In this document: piece by piece, positions 50,641-60,457 of the stretch
Position numbering within the stretch: position 1 is the stretch's first letter
Layout: each line of letters starts with the position of its first letter
NCBI RefSeq assembly: GCF_014204915.1
Contig: NZ_JACHMH010000001.1
Location: 6,225,501-6,289,500 of the forward strand
Direction of reading: 5' to 3'
DNA from: Crossiella cryophila
Lineage (GTDB): Bacteria > Actinomycetota > Actinomycetes > Mycobacteriales > Pseudonocardiaceae
Length of the DNA stretch: 64,000 nt
Notes under the pieces: model-generated
What the model saw: only the letters and a program-made list of their open reading frames with translations
Told to the model about the DNA's origin: nothing
The model's database searches: none
Position numbers and translations under genes: made by a program

Positions 50641-51618
50641 GTGGAACAGCGACAGCTCGGCCGCAGCGGCCTCCGGGTCTCCCGCACGGCCCTCGGCACC
50701 ATGTCCTGGGGACGCGACACCGACGCCGACGAAGCCGCCAACCTGCTGCTCGCCTTCTGCGAAGCCGGCGGCACCCTCATCGACACCGCCGATGTCTACA
50801 ACGACGGACTCGCCGAGGAAATCCTCGGCAGCCTGCTCGGCGAAGCCATCCCACGCACCGACATCGTGCTGGCCACCAAAGCCGTCGCCCGCCGCACCGA
50901 AGGCCCCTTCGGCGGCGGCGCCTCCCGCGGCGCCCTGCTCACCGCCCTGCACGACTCACTCCGCCGCCTGAACACCGACCACATCGACCTCTGGCAACTC
51001 CACGCCTGGGACGCCAGCACCCCCATCGAGGAAACCCTCGCCGCCCTCGACACCGCCGTCACCAGCGGCAAAGTCCGCTACACCGGCATCTCCAACTACT
51101 CCGGCTGGCAAACCGCCACCGCAGCCGCCCGCCAGCACGCCCAGCACAGCCCAGCCCCCCTCATCTCCACCCAGGTCGAATACTCACTCCTGGAACGCGG
51201 CGTCGAACGCGAAGTCATCCCCGCCGCCACCCACCACGGACTCGGCCTGCTCCCCTGGGCCCCACTCGGCCGCGGCGTCCTCACCGGCAAATACCGCAAC
51301 GGCACCCCAGCCGACTCCCGCGGCGCCAGCCCGCACTACGCCCCCTACGTCGAACACCACCGCACCGAACGCACCGCCCGCATCGTCCAGGCCGTGGCCA
51401 CCGCCGCCGACGGCCTCGGCACCTCACCCCTGGCCGTCGCCCTCGCCTGGGTCCGCGACCGACCCCAGGTCATCGCCCCCGTCATCGGCGCCCGCGACAC
51501 CGCCCAACTCGCCGGCTCCCTCGCCGCCGAGGACCTCACCCTGCCCCCGGCCATCCGCGCCGCCCTCGACGACGTCAGCGCCGTCGAACTCAGCTACCCG
51601 GAACGCCCGCTGCCGTGA
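50641..51618 (+). CDS. aldo/keto reductase
   Basis: A 325-residue AKR. GRSGLRVSRTALGTMSWG starts the barrel. The catalytic Asp and Tyr are in LIDTADVYNDGLAEEILG, the Lys in DIVLATKAV, the His region is DLWQLHAWDAS, and the cofactor end reads PVIGARDTAQLAGSLAAEDLTL. GTG at 50641. It reduces carbonyls with NADPH; the substrate is not identifiable. It overlaps the convergent small gene by 29 bases. Confidence 0.92.
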   Translation: MEQRQLGRSGLRVSRTALGTMSWGRDTDADEAANLLLAFCEAGGTLIDTADVYNDGLAEEILGSLLGEAIPRTDIVLATKAVARRTEGPFGGGASRGALLTALHDSLRRLNTDHIDLWQLHAWDASTPIEETLAALDTAVTSGKVRYTGISNYSGWQTATAAARQHAQHSPAPLISTQVEYSLLERGVEREVIPAATHHGLGLLPWAPLGRGVLTGKYRNGTPADSRGASPHYAPYVEHHRTERTARIVQAVATAADGLGTSPLAVALAWVRDRPQVIAPVIGARDTAQLAGSLAAEDLTLPPAIRAALDDVSAVELSYPERPLP

Positions 51619-51877
51619 GCATCGACCGCAACAACGCCCCCACCGCCCGCCGATCCCGCGGCGCCACCCCATCCACCGGAGCCTCCCGGGTCAACTCCAC
51701 ATGCGCCCGCCCCGGCACCGCGGGCGCGTCCGCCCGATAAACCACCAACCGGGCCACCCCATGCCGCAACACGAACGAGAACTCCCGGCCATCGGCCAGG
51801 TGCCCATGACCATGCGCGTGCTCCCCCACCCGCAACCCCTCCAGCACAAAGGAACCCCGCGAGCTGGTGCTGTTCAT
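51590..51877 (-). CDS. hypothetical protein, 95 aa
   Basis: Not recognised. A short soluble protein with a beta-rich middle (GHLADGREFSFVLRHGVARLVVYRADAP) and an HAHGHGH stretch that could bind metal. ATG at 51877 sits behind AGGAG. It is divergent from the beta-propeller lipoprotein and convergent with the aldo/keto reductase. Confidence 0.6.
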   Translation of the reverse strand: MNSTSSRGSFVLEGLRVGEHAHGHGHLADGREFSFVLRHGVARLVVYRADAPAVPGRAHVELTREAPVDGVAPRDRRAVGALLRSMLTAAGVPGS

Positions 51878-51941
51878 CCGGGGCTCCTTCAAGGGTGGGG
51901 CGGCTCGGGGCAGGTACGGCCCACACGGTAATACTTCGTTC

Positions 51942-51976
51942 AACAACTACTACGAGTTACAAGTCGTGGAGTTGTT
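51942..51976. promoter_or_regulatory. long imperfect palindrome in divergent spacer
   Basis: AACAACT at 51942-51948 and AGTTGTT at 51970-51976 flank an inner inverted pair (ACGA/TCGT), giving a 35-base imperfect palindrome between the small gene and the lipoprotein gene. Confidence 0.4.
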
Positions 51977-52049
51977 CACACCCGGAACGTGACGAGCGCG
52001 TGAACTTCCGGGATGCTGAACGCACCGCGGTCAACACGGGAGGAAACGA

Positions 52050-53054
52050 GTGCGTCGGCTGATGGCGGCCCTGCTCACCGGAACAGTCCTGCTCACGGCC
52101 TGTTCAACCAGCCAGGGCAACACCAACGAACAGCCACCCGACGAGGTCATCCCCGCAGGCCCCGCGGTCGCCGCGGCCCGCGGCGCCATCCCCGTCGGCA
52201 CCGTCACCCCACTACCGGGCAAGGCCACCGCCCTCACCCTGGACGAGACCACCCGAACGGTCGCCATCGCGGTCACCGACCCCGCCCGCCTACTGCTCTA
52301 CCCGGCCGACAACCTCGCCGCCACACCCCGCGAGATCCCACTGCCCGGCCCGGTCGAACACCTCACCCTGGCCGACGGCAAACTCCTGGCCCCCGTGCGC
52401 GCCAACGGAAAACTCCTCCGCATCACCCTGCCCGATGGCGCCACCGAAACCCTCGACGTCACCGGCGGCCCACTCTCGGCCACCCAGGTCGGCGACCGCA
52501 CCATCGTCGCGCTGCGTGAACCCGGCCAGGGCATCGCCGTCCTCAACGCCGCGGGCAAACTCGAACGCACCATCAACACCGGCTTCCGCGGCGTCAGCAC
52601 CGTCCTGCCCGCGGGCAAGAAGGTCGTCGTCCTCGACGAACTCCGCACCGCCGTCATCGAGGTCGACCCCGCCACCGGCGAACTCGGCGCCGGCCTGCGC
52701 TCCGGCGACGCCACCACCCACGCCATCACCGACCGATTCGGCCGCGTACTCGCCGTGGACACCCGAGGCGGCGAACTACTCGCCTTCTCCACCAACCCAC
52801 TGATCATGCGCCAGCGCTACCCCGTGCCAGGGGCGCCCTACGGGATCGCCTACGACCGCACCAGGGACCTCGCGTGGATCACCCTCACCGAACGCGACGA
52901 GGTGGTCGGCTACAACGTCGCCACCGGCTCGCCAGAGGAGAAGTATCGCTTTGCCACCGTCCACCAGCCCAACTCGGTGACGGTGGATCCGAAGAGCGGA
53001 CGCGTACTGGTCGCCTCCGCGGACGGAGGAGGGGTACAGGTGGTGCAACCATGA
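52050..53054 (+). CDS. beta-propeller lipoprotein
   Basis: A 334-residue lipoprotein: MRRLMAALLTGTVLLTACS has the lipobox. The rest consists of repeated YncE/NHL-like blades (for example GVSTVLPAGKKVVVLDELRTAVIEVDPATGELG and PNSVTVDPKSGRVLVASADGGGVQVV). It is probably exposed on the outer face of the membrane. GTG at 52050 follows GGGAGG. The DUF5703 gene overlaps its end (ATGA). Confidence 0.85.
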   Translation: MRRLMAALLTGTVLLTACSTSQGNTNEQPPDEVIPAGPAVAAARGAIPVGTVTPLPGKATALTLDETTRTVAIAVTDPARLLLYPADNLAATPREIPLPGPVEHLTLADGKLLAPVRANGKLLRITLPDGATETLDVTGGPLSATQVGDRTIVALREPGQGIAVLNAAGKLERTINTGFRGVSTVLPAGKKVVVLDELRTAVIEVDPATGELGAGLRSGDATTHAITDRFGRVLAVDTRGGELLAFSTNPLIMRQRYPVPGAPYGIAYDRTRDLAWITLTERDEVVGYNVATGSPEEKYRFATVHQPNSVTVDPKSGRVLVASADGGGVQVVQP

Positions 53055-53281
53055 GTGCTGCTGCCGACGAGGCGGTGGTCGACGGAGACTGGGAGTACCA
53101 GCCGCTGCGCATCCCCCCGGGAGTCTCCCGGCGCGCCGCGGCCACCCAGCTCGCCATCCACGCCGAGTTCGCCGGATGGGAACTGTCCAGGGTACTGCTG
53201 TTCTCCGACGGCACCCGCAAGGTCTGGCTCCGCCGCAAACGCCGACCGGCCCACGCCGGCCTACCCGGAATCATCATCTAA
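53051..53281 (+). CDS. DUF5703 family protein
   Basis: A 76-residue conserved actinobacterial protein: DWEYQPLRIPPGVSRRAAATQLAIHAEFAGWELSRVLLFSDGTRKVWLRRKRR. The function is unknown. It overlaps the lipoprotein gene by four bases, a neighbourhood kept in other actinobacteria as far as I recall. Confidence 0.88.
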   Translation: MSAAADEAVVDGDWEYQPLRIPPGVSRRAAATQLAIHAEFAGWELSRVLLFSDGTRKVWLRRKRRPAHAGLPGIII

Positions 53282-53300
53282 CCCACACCGGGTTCGACGG

Positions 53301-53335
53301 CGCGGCGCTGCCGGCTCACCACCGACAGCGCCGCG
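53301..53335. terminator. bidirectional hairpin terminator
   Basis: Perfect arms CGCGGCGCTG / CAGCGCCGCG with a 15-base loop lie between the convergent DUF5703 and monooxygenase genes. Confidence 0.8.
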
Positions 53336-53348
53336 ATCCTGCTCGGGC

Positions 53349-54824
<1,476 letters not shown>

Positions 54825-54884
54825 CTACGTCAATCGCCCGACCATGACGGGAAGGCGGAGCACCCACAGCGTTGCAGCGTTCAT
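54825..54884 (-). CDS. 19-residue leader peptide
   Basis: A short ORF reading MNAATLWVLRLPVMVGRLT and stop. It has the strongest ribosome-binding site of the area (GAGGAGGTGAG, ending seven bases before the ATG). It lies 48 bases upstream of the monooxygenase start, with only a hairpin between. Short leader ORFs of this type control drug-resistance genes by ribosome stalling, or allow coupling. Neither is shown here. No match to a known leader is recognised. Confidence 0.55.
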   Translation of the reverse strand: MNAATLWVLRLPVMVGRLT

Positions 54885-54922
54885 GGGTCTCACCTCCTCG
54901 GGCGGTGTCACGATCAGCCGCA

Positions 54923-54952
54923 AACTACTGGCCAGCGCGCCCTCCGGTCCAA
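54923..54952 (-). promoter_or_regulatory. putative promoter of leader/monooxygenase operon
   Basis: On the minus strand TTGGAC (54952-54947) and GTAGTT (54928-54923) are 18 bases apart, about 40 bases before the leader ATG. This is a plausible housekeeping promoter, read by eye. Confidence 0.4.
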
Positions 54953-55003
54953 CCATTTCCCCTCCTGGCCTGGTTTGGTTTTTCTTGGGCCTGAGTGATT
55001 AAT

Positions 55004-55019
55004 TTCAGTGGACACTGAA
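55004..55019. repeat. dispersed palindromic element, copy A
   Basis: TTCAGT-GGAC-ACTGAA. Flanks are also similar to the other two copies: an AT-rich ATTAA on one side and an A-rich run plus GGG on the other. It lies after the truncated membrane gene's stop and upstream of the leader/monooxygenase promoter. Confidence 0.6.
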
Positions 55020-55038
55020 CTCATCGATCCAAGAAAGA

Positions 55039-55584
55039 TCAATGGGTACGGCAGCTCCGCCGCGTCCGCCGCTGGTACGACACCGCCGTCACCGCCAGGG
55101 CGACCCCGAACCCGGCGAAACCCAGCACCCCCACCAGCGCCACCCACCAGCGCGGCAACCGCTCCCCCCACGGCCGCACCAGCGCCAGCAACAGCACCAT
55201 GCCCACCACCGCGGCGACCGCGGTCGCGTCCACGCCGTAGCTCGCCAGCAACCCGTACAGGCCCTCGCTCAGCTCCGGACCCGCGCCGAAACCCAAGGCC
55301 CACCACGACTTCAGCACCACATACGGCACAAACGCGGCAACGCCGAGGTAGCCGATCCACCGCACCAGCCCCGAAACCGGCCCGGCCTCCCCACGACCAC
55401 GCCGCCGGTAGGACACCGCGGTCGCCGCGAACAACCCAGCCCCCACCAGCGCACCCACCTGCCGCACCAGTCCAGCCCAGTCCGCCAGCTCCCCGGAGAT
55501 CAGCAACGACACCAACGAGATCACCGTGAACATCCCGGCCGCCAACGCCAGCGCGCACATCAGCCACGCCCCGGCAGGCACCAC
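55039..55584 (-). CDS. membrane protein, probably truncated at 5' end
   Basis: A 181-residue frame with four hydrophobic segments (LMCALALAAGMFTVISLVSLLI, LGVAAFVPYVVLKSWWALGFG, AVVGMVLLLALVRPWGERLPRWW, LVGVLGFAGFGVALAVTAVS). The GTG at 55584 has no ribosome-binding site. The same frame reads PWSRSGR upstream without a start, while a neighbouring frame shows another hydrophobic run VVVFALVAV. This suggests loss of the true N-terminus or a frameshift near 55600. Family uncertain (DUF3995-like character). Confidence 0.5.
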   Translation of the reverse strand: MVPAGAWLMCALALAAGMFTVISLVSLLISGELADWAGLVRQVGALVGAGLFAATAVSYRRRGRGEAGPVSGLVRWIGYLGVAAFVPYVVLKSWWALGFGAGPELSEGLYGLLASYGVDATAVAAVVGMVLLLALVRPWGERLPRWWVALVGVLGFAGFGVALAVTAVSYQRRTRRSCRTH

Positions 55585-55682
55585 GCGGCCGGACCGCGAC
55601 CAAGGCGAACACCACCACCGGGGACAGCCTCGCCGGTGCGCGCCGCAGCGGACTCCCGCCGTGGGAGGAACTGGTTCCCGCG

Positions 55683-56219
55683 TCAGGGGGAGGCCGGTGT
55701 GGCGGGGGTGATCTCGTACTCGACCTCGACCTGGCCCGAGGAAAGGAACTCCCGGACGAAGGTGAGGCCGACGGAGGTCATGGTCGCCCGGGAGGCGGCG
55801 TTGACGGCCAGGGTCTGGGCGAAGATCCGATCGAGGCCGAGGTCGGTGAAGCCGTAGCGGATCAGCTCGCGCGCGCCCTCACTCGCGTAGCCACGGCGCC
55901 AGTGGCTGCGCGCCAACCGGTAGCCGAGATCGGCCTCCCCCGCGACCTCGGGCTGGTCCGGACCGTGCGGCGGCTGCAGGATCCACCAGCCGACGAAGCC
56001 GTCCTCGGCGAAACCCACCCAGAACCCGAGGCCGGGCACCTTCGCCGCGGCGGCGAGTCGCCTGCGGTGCGACCGCTCGACCTCGGCGCGGGTGTGCGCC
56101 CGGCCGCCGAGGTAGCGCATCACCTCGGGGTCGGCGTCCAGCTCGGCCTCCAGGTCGAGGTGCTCCTCGGCCAGTGGCACGAGGGTCAGGCGCGGGGTGT
56201 GCAGGGTGGGTTGGGCCAT
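55683..56219 (-). CDS. GNAT (RimJ/RimL-type) acetyltransferase
   Basis: A 178-residue acetyltransferase of the Acetyltransf_3 group: LHTPRLTLVPLAEEHLDLEAELDADPEVMRYLGG, then WWILQPPHG, LGYRLARSHWRRGYASEGARELIRYGFTDLGLDRIFAQTLAVNAASRATMTSVGL. ATG at 56219 fits the family start; 56231 is an alternative. Palindromic element copy B lies about 90 bases upstream. Such enzymes acetylate protein N-termini or small amines. Confidence 0.88.
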   Translation of the reverse strand: MAQPTLHTPRLTLVPLAEEHLDLEAELDADPEVMRYLGGRAHTRAEVERSHRRRLAAAAKVPGLGFWVGFAEDGFVGWWILQPPHGPDQPEVAGEADLGYRLARSHWRRGYASEGARELIRYGFTDLGLDRIFAQTLAVNAASRATMTSVGLTFVREFLSSGQVEVEYEITPATPASP

Positions 56220-56303
56220 GCGCTCGATCATCGCGGCGAGGGCAAGCCAATTCGCCCGCTCCCCGGCCGGGTTCTGGGGTTGGGTTTGGCTCGACCGGTT
56301 AAT

Positions 56304-56319
56304 TTCACTCGACACTGAA
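56304..56319. repeat. dispersed palindromic element, copy B
   Basis: TTCACT-CGAC-ACTGAA (one arm mismatch), with ATTAA on the left as in copy A. It lies between the end of the hydrolase gene at 56394 and the GNAT start. Confidence 0.55.
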
Positions 56320-56393
56320 GTGATCGTGACGAGAGAATTTTTGATCGGGCGAAGTGGGGCGCCGGTTGGGTCGATCTTGCTGGGCGGCCGGAA

Positions 56394-57272
56394 CTAGCTC
56401 GCGGCCTGGATCGCCGCCATCACCTCGGCCCTGACCACCAGGCCGACGCCGTGCGCCTGCCCCTCGATCACCCGCAGCGTGCAGTCCGGCAGCTCCCCCG
56501 CCAGCCGCCGGGCCACCGGCAGCGGCACGTTGGTGTCCTGATCACCGTGCCAGGCCAGTACCGGCGCGGTGATCTCCCCCAGCCCGAACCCCCACGGCCG
56601 GGCGATCATGACCAGCTCCTGGGTGGCCGCGCGGCCACCGTCCCGCAACGCGCCGACGGCCGAACCCGCCAGCCAGCCGGTGTCCACGCCGGCCAGTGCG
56701 GTCCGATCGGCGGGCGAGGCGCGGCGCAGCATCGACTGCTCGAACCGGCGCGCCGCGGCCGGGTTGCGCACCATCCGGCTCAGCACACCCAGCTGCAGGC
56801 GCAGCAGCCAGGGCGCGTGCTGGGCGAGCAGGAACAGCCAGCGGTTGCCGCCGCGCATGCCTTGGCGCACCTGGCTTTCGTGCCCTGGACCGATGGCGGC
56901 CAGCAGGATCGTGGTGGTCAGCCGGTCCGGTAACGCGTGTGCCAGGGCCAGCGCATGCGGGCCGCCGCCGGACTCCCCCACCGCGGCGAACCTGGCCAGG
57001 CCGAGGTGGTCGGCCAGGCAGGCGATGTCGGCGGCGTAGCGGGCCAGCGAGCGGCGCGGGTCGAGATCCGAGGCGCCGCAGCCTGGCTTGTCCACCGAGA
57101 GCCAGCGCACCCCGGCCACGCGGGCCGTCTCGTCGTAGACCCCGCCCAGCAGGCCGGAGGCCGGCCAGCCCGGCGAGTACACGCAGGGCGTGCCCGCCGG
57201 GTCGCCGAACTCGTAGTAGCCCAGCCGCCGTCCGTCGGGCAGGGCCACCGTCCGCACCTCAACCTCGCGCAT
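56394..57272 (-). CDS. alpha/beta hydrolase
   Basis: A 292-residue hydrolase: GRRLGYYEFGDPAGTPCVYSPGWPASGLL is the oxyanion region, AAVGESGGGPHALALA the nucleophile elbow, and GQAHGVG the probable His region. The family pattern is that of actinobacterial AB hydrolases with GESGG. The ATG at 57272 lies 15 bases after the stop of the upstream TetR gene on the same strand, so the two are probably one operon. Confidence 0.88.
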   Translation of the reverse strand: MREVEVRTVALPDGRRLGYYEFGDPAGTPCVYSPGWPASGLLGGVYDETARVAGVRWLSVDKPGCGASDLDPRRSLARYAADIACLADHLGLARFAAVGESGGGPHALALAHALPDRLTTTILLAAIGPGHESQVRQGMRGGNRWLFLLAQHAPWLLRLQLGVLSRMVRNPAAARRFEQSMLRRASPADRTALAGVDTGWLAGSAVGALRDGGRAATQELVMIARPWGFGLGEITAPVLAWHGDQDTNVPLPVARRLAGELPDCTLRVIEGQAHGVGLVVRAEVMAAIQAAS

Positions 57273-57287
57273 GACCCCGATTCTGGC

Positions 57288-57866
57288 TCAGATCATGGCC
57301 AGCCGGTCCACCAGCAGCTCCACCCGCCGCTCGGCCTCCCCCGGCGGCAGCCGTCCCGCCCGGGTCAGGGTGGCCAGCCCGTGCAGGCACGCCCAGAACA
57401 CCTCGGTGAACAGGCCGGGGTCGACGCCCTCCCCCGCGACCTCGGCGAGGCTTTCCAGCAGGGCCGCGAAGCCGTCCTTCAGCGGCTCGGGGGTGTCCTC
57501 CTGGGCGAAGGCCAGGCCGCCGTCGAGCTGGAACATGGCGTCGTAGACCGCCGGGTTGCCCTCGGCGAAGTCGAGGTAGGCGCGGGCGAGGGCGGTGACC
57601 CTGGCCCGCGGACCGGCCACGGCGGCGGTCGCGGCCCGCAGCGCCGCGGCCAGCTCGGCGGCGCCGTCGAGGGCGACCGCGCCGATGATCTCGCGCTTGC
57701 CGCGGAAGTGGCTGTAGAGCACGGGCTGGCTGTACTCGATGCGCTCGGCGAGCCTGCGGGTGGTGACCGCGTCCCAGCCCTGCTGCTCGGCGAGTTCGCG
57801 GGCCGTGGCCACGATGAGCCGCTCGCGGGCCGCCTGTTCGCGCTGCTTGCGTTCCGGTACCGACAC
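57288..57866 (-). CDS. TetR family regulator
   Basis: A 192-residue TetR protein: RERLIVATARELAEQQGWDAVTTRRLAERIEYSQPVLYSHFRGKREIIGAVA is the HTH. The C-terminal domain resembles TetR_C_13/WHG. GTG at 57866. It is divergent from the DUF1772 gene, and their 90-base spacer carries a perfect inverted repeat. Confidence 0.92.
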   Translation of the reverse strand: MSVPERKQREQAARERLIVATARELAEQQGWDAVTTRRLAERIEYSQPVLYSHFRGKREIIGAVALDGAAELAAALRAATAAVAGPRARVTALARAYLDFAEGNPAVYDAMFQLDGGLAFAQEDTPEPLKDGFAALLESLAEVAGEGVDPGLFTEVFWACLHGLATLTRAGRLPPGEAERRVELLVDRLAMI

Positions 57867-57907
57867 AGCTCAATGCTAGCAGCGCTAGACAAACGAGCGA
57901 CGGCAGA

Positions 57908-57940
57908 GCTAGCGTTGCCTTATTACCTAGCAACGCTAGC
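57908..57940. promoter_or_regulatory. TetR operator upstream of DUF1772 gene
   Basis: GCTAGCGTTGC and GCAACGCTAGC are perfect 11-base arms with an 11-base AT-rich spacer. A second, weaker GCTAGC/GCTAG pair lies about 30 bases nearer the TetR gene, so both promoters can be covered. Confidence 0.75.
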
Positions 57941-57956
57941 CTCAGAGAGGGGCACC

Positions 57957-58403
57957 ATGCTCAGCGCACTCGCGGTCCTCACCATCGTGGTAGTCGGCGT
58001 GATGGTGGGGGTGGAGTTCGCCGTCGCCTTCGTCATCAACCCGATCCTCAACGCACTCCCCGAGGACAGTGCCCAGCTCGGCCGGGCACACGGCGGCCGG
58101 ATGCTCGGCGCTCTCATGCCGTTCTGGTACGTCGGCTCGCTGGTGCTGAGCGCGGTCTGGGCCATCGCAGGCTGGCATCGCCCCGGCGTCGTCCTCGTGG
58201 TCATCGCCGCCGCGCTGCTGATCGTGAGCGTGCTCATGTCGGTGCTGTTGCTCGTCCCGATCAACAACCGGAGCAAGACGTGGACCGCCGAGAACCGGCC
58301 TGCCGACTGGAAGGAGCAGCAGAACCGCTGGGACCGCTACCACTACGTGCGGGTCGCCGTGATCATCGCCGCCTTCACCCTGCTGGCCGCCGCGCACGCC
58401 TGA
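57957..58403 (+). CDS. DUF1772 membrane protein
   Basis: A 148-residue protein with four hydrophobic segments: LTIVVVGVMVGVEFAVAFVINPIL, PFWYVGSLVLSAVWAIAGW, VVLVVIAAALLIVSVLMSVLLLVPINNR, then KEQQNRWDRYHYVRVAVIIAAFTLL. The WxRxHxxR stretch is the family hallmark. ATG at 57957 follows AGAGAGGGG. DUF1772 genes commonly lie beside TetR regulators, as here. Confidence 0.9.
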   Translation: MLSALAVLTIVVVGVMVGVEFAVAFVINPILNALPEDSAQLGRAHGGRMLGALMPFWYVGSLVLSAVWAIAGWHRPGVVLVVIAAALLIVSVLMSVLLLVPINNRSKTWTAENRPADWKEQQNRWDRYHYVRVAVIIAAFTLLAAAHA

Positions 58404-58419
58404 GCGGGCGGTCCTCCGG

Positions 58420-59742
58420 TCAGCCGCCACTCCCCTGCCACTTGGCGAACATCTCCCGGACCTCCGGCGGCGAGGCGGCCAGCGCCTCGGCGTCCGGCTC
58501 GCCCGCGCTGACCACCGGGACGTGCACCAGCGCGTCATAGGCGACCAGCGGGTCCAGCTCGTTGTAGTAGGTGCCGTTGCGCTGCTGGTTCGCCGCCCGC
58601 ACGGTTTCCCGGTCGGCCTCGCCCAGGGTGCGCAGGTTGGTGGCGAAGGGGCCGTCGTGGCTGGCCGCCATCAGCGCGTCCAGGCTGCCAGGCTGGGGTT
58701 CGGGCAGCTCCTCGAAAAACTCGCCCGCGAAGAAGCCGCTGCCCAGCACCTGGCCGGTGCCCGAGGTGGTGCCGATGACCCGGTAGTCCGCGCCCAGCCG
58801 GTCGGCCAGGTGCACGCCGAGGCCAGTCATCGGCGGTGTGCCGGGGATGGCGCCGGGGACTCGCTGCAGGTGGCCGTTGTGCGCGCCGAGCACGATCCGG
58901 TCCTCCCGGCCCAGCACCCACGCCACGGTGTCGGCCAGGGTGGCCTCGCGGCTGAGCGAGGCGGTCTCCAGGTCGCCCTGGGCCATCGCGCGCACCATCA
59001 CGTCCAGGGTGATGGCGGCGTGCAGTGCGCGCTGGGCCCGCTGGTAGGACTCGGCGCCGGTGCGGGCGACGTAGTCGATCCGCTTGGCGGACAGGCGGGC
59101 CAGCAGCCCGGCGAGGCCGGCGGTGAGCGCGTTCTTGCGGTCGGGTTCGAGGGCGCCGTACGCGCCCACCGCAGCCGGGATGCCGAAGGCGGAGGTGGCG
59201 GCGAAGGTCAGCGCGATCTCCCTGATCACCGGGTCGGGGCGGTAGCCGGGATCGGCCTCGGCGAGGTAGCCGAGCACCGCGTCCAGGCTGGGCAGCGGGG
59301 TCACGTTGGAGCCGCCGAGGTCGATGCCGTAGTAGCGGATCGGGTCGGCGGCGGTGCGGTTGTGCTCGCGCAGCCATTCGAGCTGGAGCCGGACCGGCCG
59401 CCACAACCCGGTCAGCGAGCCGAACCCGTCGGCCAGCACCGCACCCACCGCGCCGGGGCCGCCGTTGATCCAGTCCTGCACCAGCTGCCCCTGGACGAAC
59501 CCGTTCTCCTCGGTGCTGGCGACGAACCCGTGCCGCCGCACCAGGTAGCGCACGACGCGGTGCCGCAGCTGTGGGAACTCGGTGCTGTAGTGCGAGCTTT
59601 CGCCGATCGCGACCACCCGCGCGTCGCCGATCACCTCATCCAGCCAGGCCAGGTCGTCCAGCGGCGCGGCCGGATCCAGCGTGCGCAGTGGCCGCACCGC
59701 CGCGTCACTGAGCCTGGCCTGGGTGGAGATGTTCGTGCTCAC
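58420..59742 (-). CDS. erythromycin esterase family protein
   Basis: A 440-residue member of the Ere/EreA-like family, which hydrolyses macrolide lactones in some members. VVAIGESSHYSTEFPQLRHRVVRYLV holds the conserved GExxH metal/His site, and IVLGAHNGHLQRVPG the second His motif. GTG at 59742 sits behind GAGGGGG. It diverges from an HTH regulator with an imperfect TTCC/GGAA palindrome between them. Many family members have unknown substrates. Confidence 0.88.
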   Translation of the reverse strand: MSTNISTQARLSDAAVRPLRTLDPAAPLDDLAWLDEVIGDARVVAIGESSHYSTEFPQLRHRVVRYLVRRHGFVASTEENGFVQGQLVQDWINGGPGAVGAVLADGFGSLTGLWRPVRLQLEWLREHNRTAADPIRYYGIDLGGSNVTPLPSLDAVLGYLAEADPGYRPDPVIREIALTFAATSAFGIPAAVGAYGALEPDRKNALTAGLAGLLARLSAKRIDYVARTGAESYQRAQRALHAAITLDVMVRAMAQGDLETASLSREATLADTVAWVLGREDRIVLGAHNGHLQRVPGAIPGTPPMTGLGVHLADRLGADYRVIGTTSGTGQVLGSGFFAGEFFEELPEPQPGSLDALMAASHDGPFATNLRTLGEADRETVRAANQQRNGTYYNELDPLVAYDALVHVPVVSAGEPDAEALAASPPEVREMFAKWQGSGG

Positions 59743-59760
59743 CGGGAACCCCCTCTGTGC

Positions 59761-59778
59761 GTTTCCAACTTTGGGAAC
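59761..59778. promoter_or_regulatory. imperfect palindrome, esterase/regulator spacer
   Basis: GTTTCC-AACTTT-GGGAAC lies in the 63-base divergent spacer, with a further GGAAT half-site to the right. It is the likely operator for the adjacent regulator. Confidence 0.45.
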
Positions 59779-59805
59779 GGTACCAGATGTGGAATCGTAG
59801 AGCGG

Positions 59806-60357
59806 GTGGACACCCTCGACCTGCTGCTGCACCCGGTCCGGCTGCGCATCACCTGGTGCCTGTCCGGCGGCCGCACCGTCACCACCTCCGACCTGTGCGC
59901 CCAGCTCCCCGACGTGCCCAAGACGACCCTCTACCGGCACGTGGGCCTACTCGCCGAGGGCGGCATCCTGGAGGTCGCCGACGAACAACGCGTGCACGGC
60001 GCGGTCGAACGCCACTACCGGCTTCGCCAGGACCGCACCGTGGTCGATCCTGCGGCAGCCGCGGCGATGACGCTGGATGATCACCGGCACGGGTTCGCGG
60101 CGGCGATGGCGGCACTGCTGGCGGAGTTCAACGCGTATCTGGATCGGGATGGGGCCAATCCGCCCACTGATGGAGTGGGGTACAAGCAGGGGACGCTGTG
60201 GCTGAACACGGCCGAGGTGGCGGAGCTGGCCGGTGAGATGGTGGCGTTGCTGCGGGCGCGGGCGGGCAATCAGCCCGAGGCGGATCGGGCGCCTTACCTG
60301 GTGAGCCCGATCTTCTTCCCGATCGCGCGGGCCGGGCAGCCGGAGGACGGGCAGTAG
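59806..60357 (+). CDS. ArsR-like winged-helix regulator
   Basis: A 183-residue protein with an N-terminal HTH (LLLHPVRLRITWCLSGGRTVTTSDLCAQLPDVPKTTLYRHVGLLAEGGILEV) followed by a helical effector domain. The pattern matches HTH_20/YdfF-type ArsR relatives. GTG at 59806. It is divergent from the erythromycin-esterase-like gene and probably controls it, which would make the pair a drug-responsive unit (inference). Confidence 0.87.
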   Translation: MDTLDLLLHPVRLRITWCLSGGRTVTTSDLCAQLPDVPKTTLYRHVGLLAEGGILEVADEQRVHGAVERHYRLRQDRTVVDPAAAAAMTLDDHRHGFAAAMAALLAEFNAYLDRDGANPPTDGVGYKQGTLWLNTAEVAELAGEMVALLRARAGNQPEADRAPYLVSPIFFPIARAGQPEDGQ

Positions 60358-60457
60358 ACGCCAGGCCGCGCGACCCGGACAGGGCCTGACGCACCGCTCG
60401 CCCGCCGGGCCGCTTCCCTCTTCCCGGCTGTCTTTGATTTGTGGCCGCCCACCCATT

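Noticed and set aside
54914-55019. Short minus-strand peptide MSSVSTEIN... read across palindromic copy A, with similar peptides at copies B and C
   Set aside because: The shared residues follow from the palindromic DNA itself; one copy lacks a start codon and none has a ribosome-binding site, so a coding role is not supported.
58522-59800. Plus-strand frame extending the ArsR-like gene upstream by 430 codons
   Set aside because: It is antisense to the erythromycin-esterase-like gene; the real start is the GTG at 59806.
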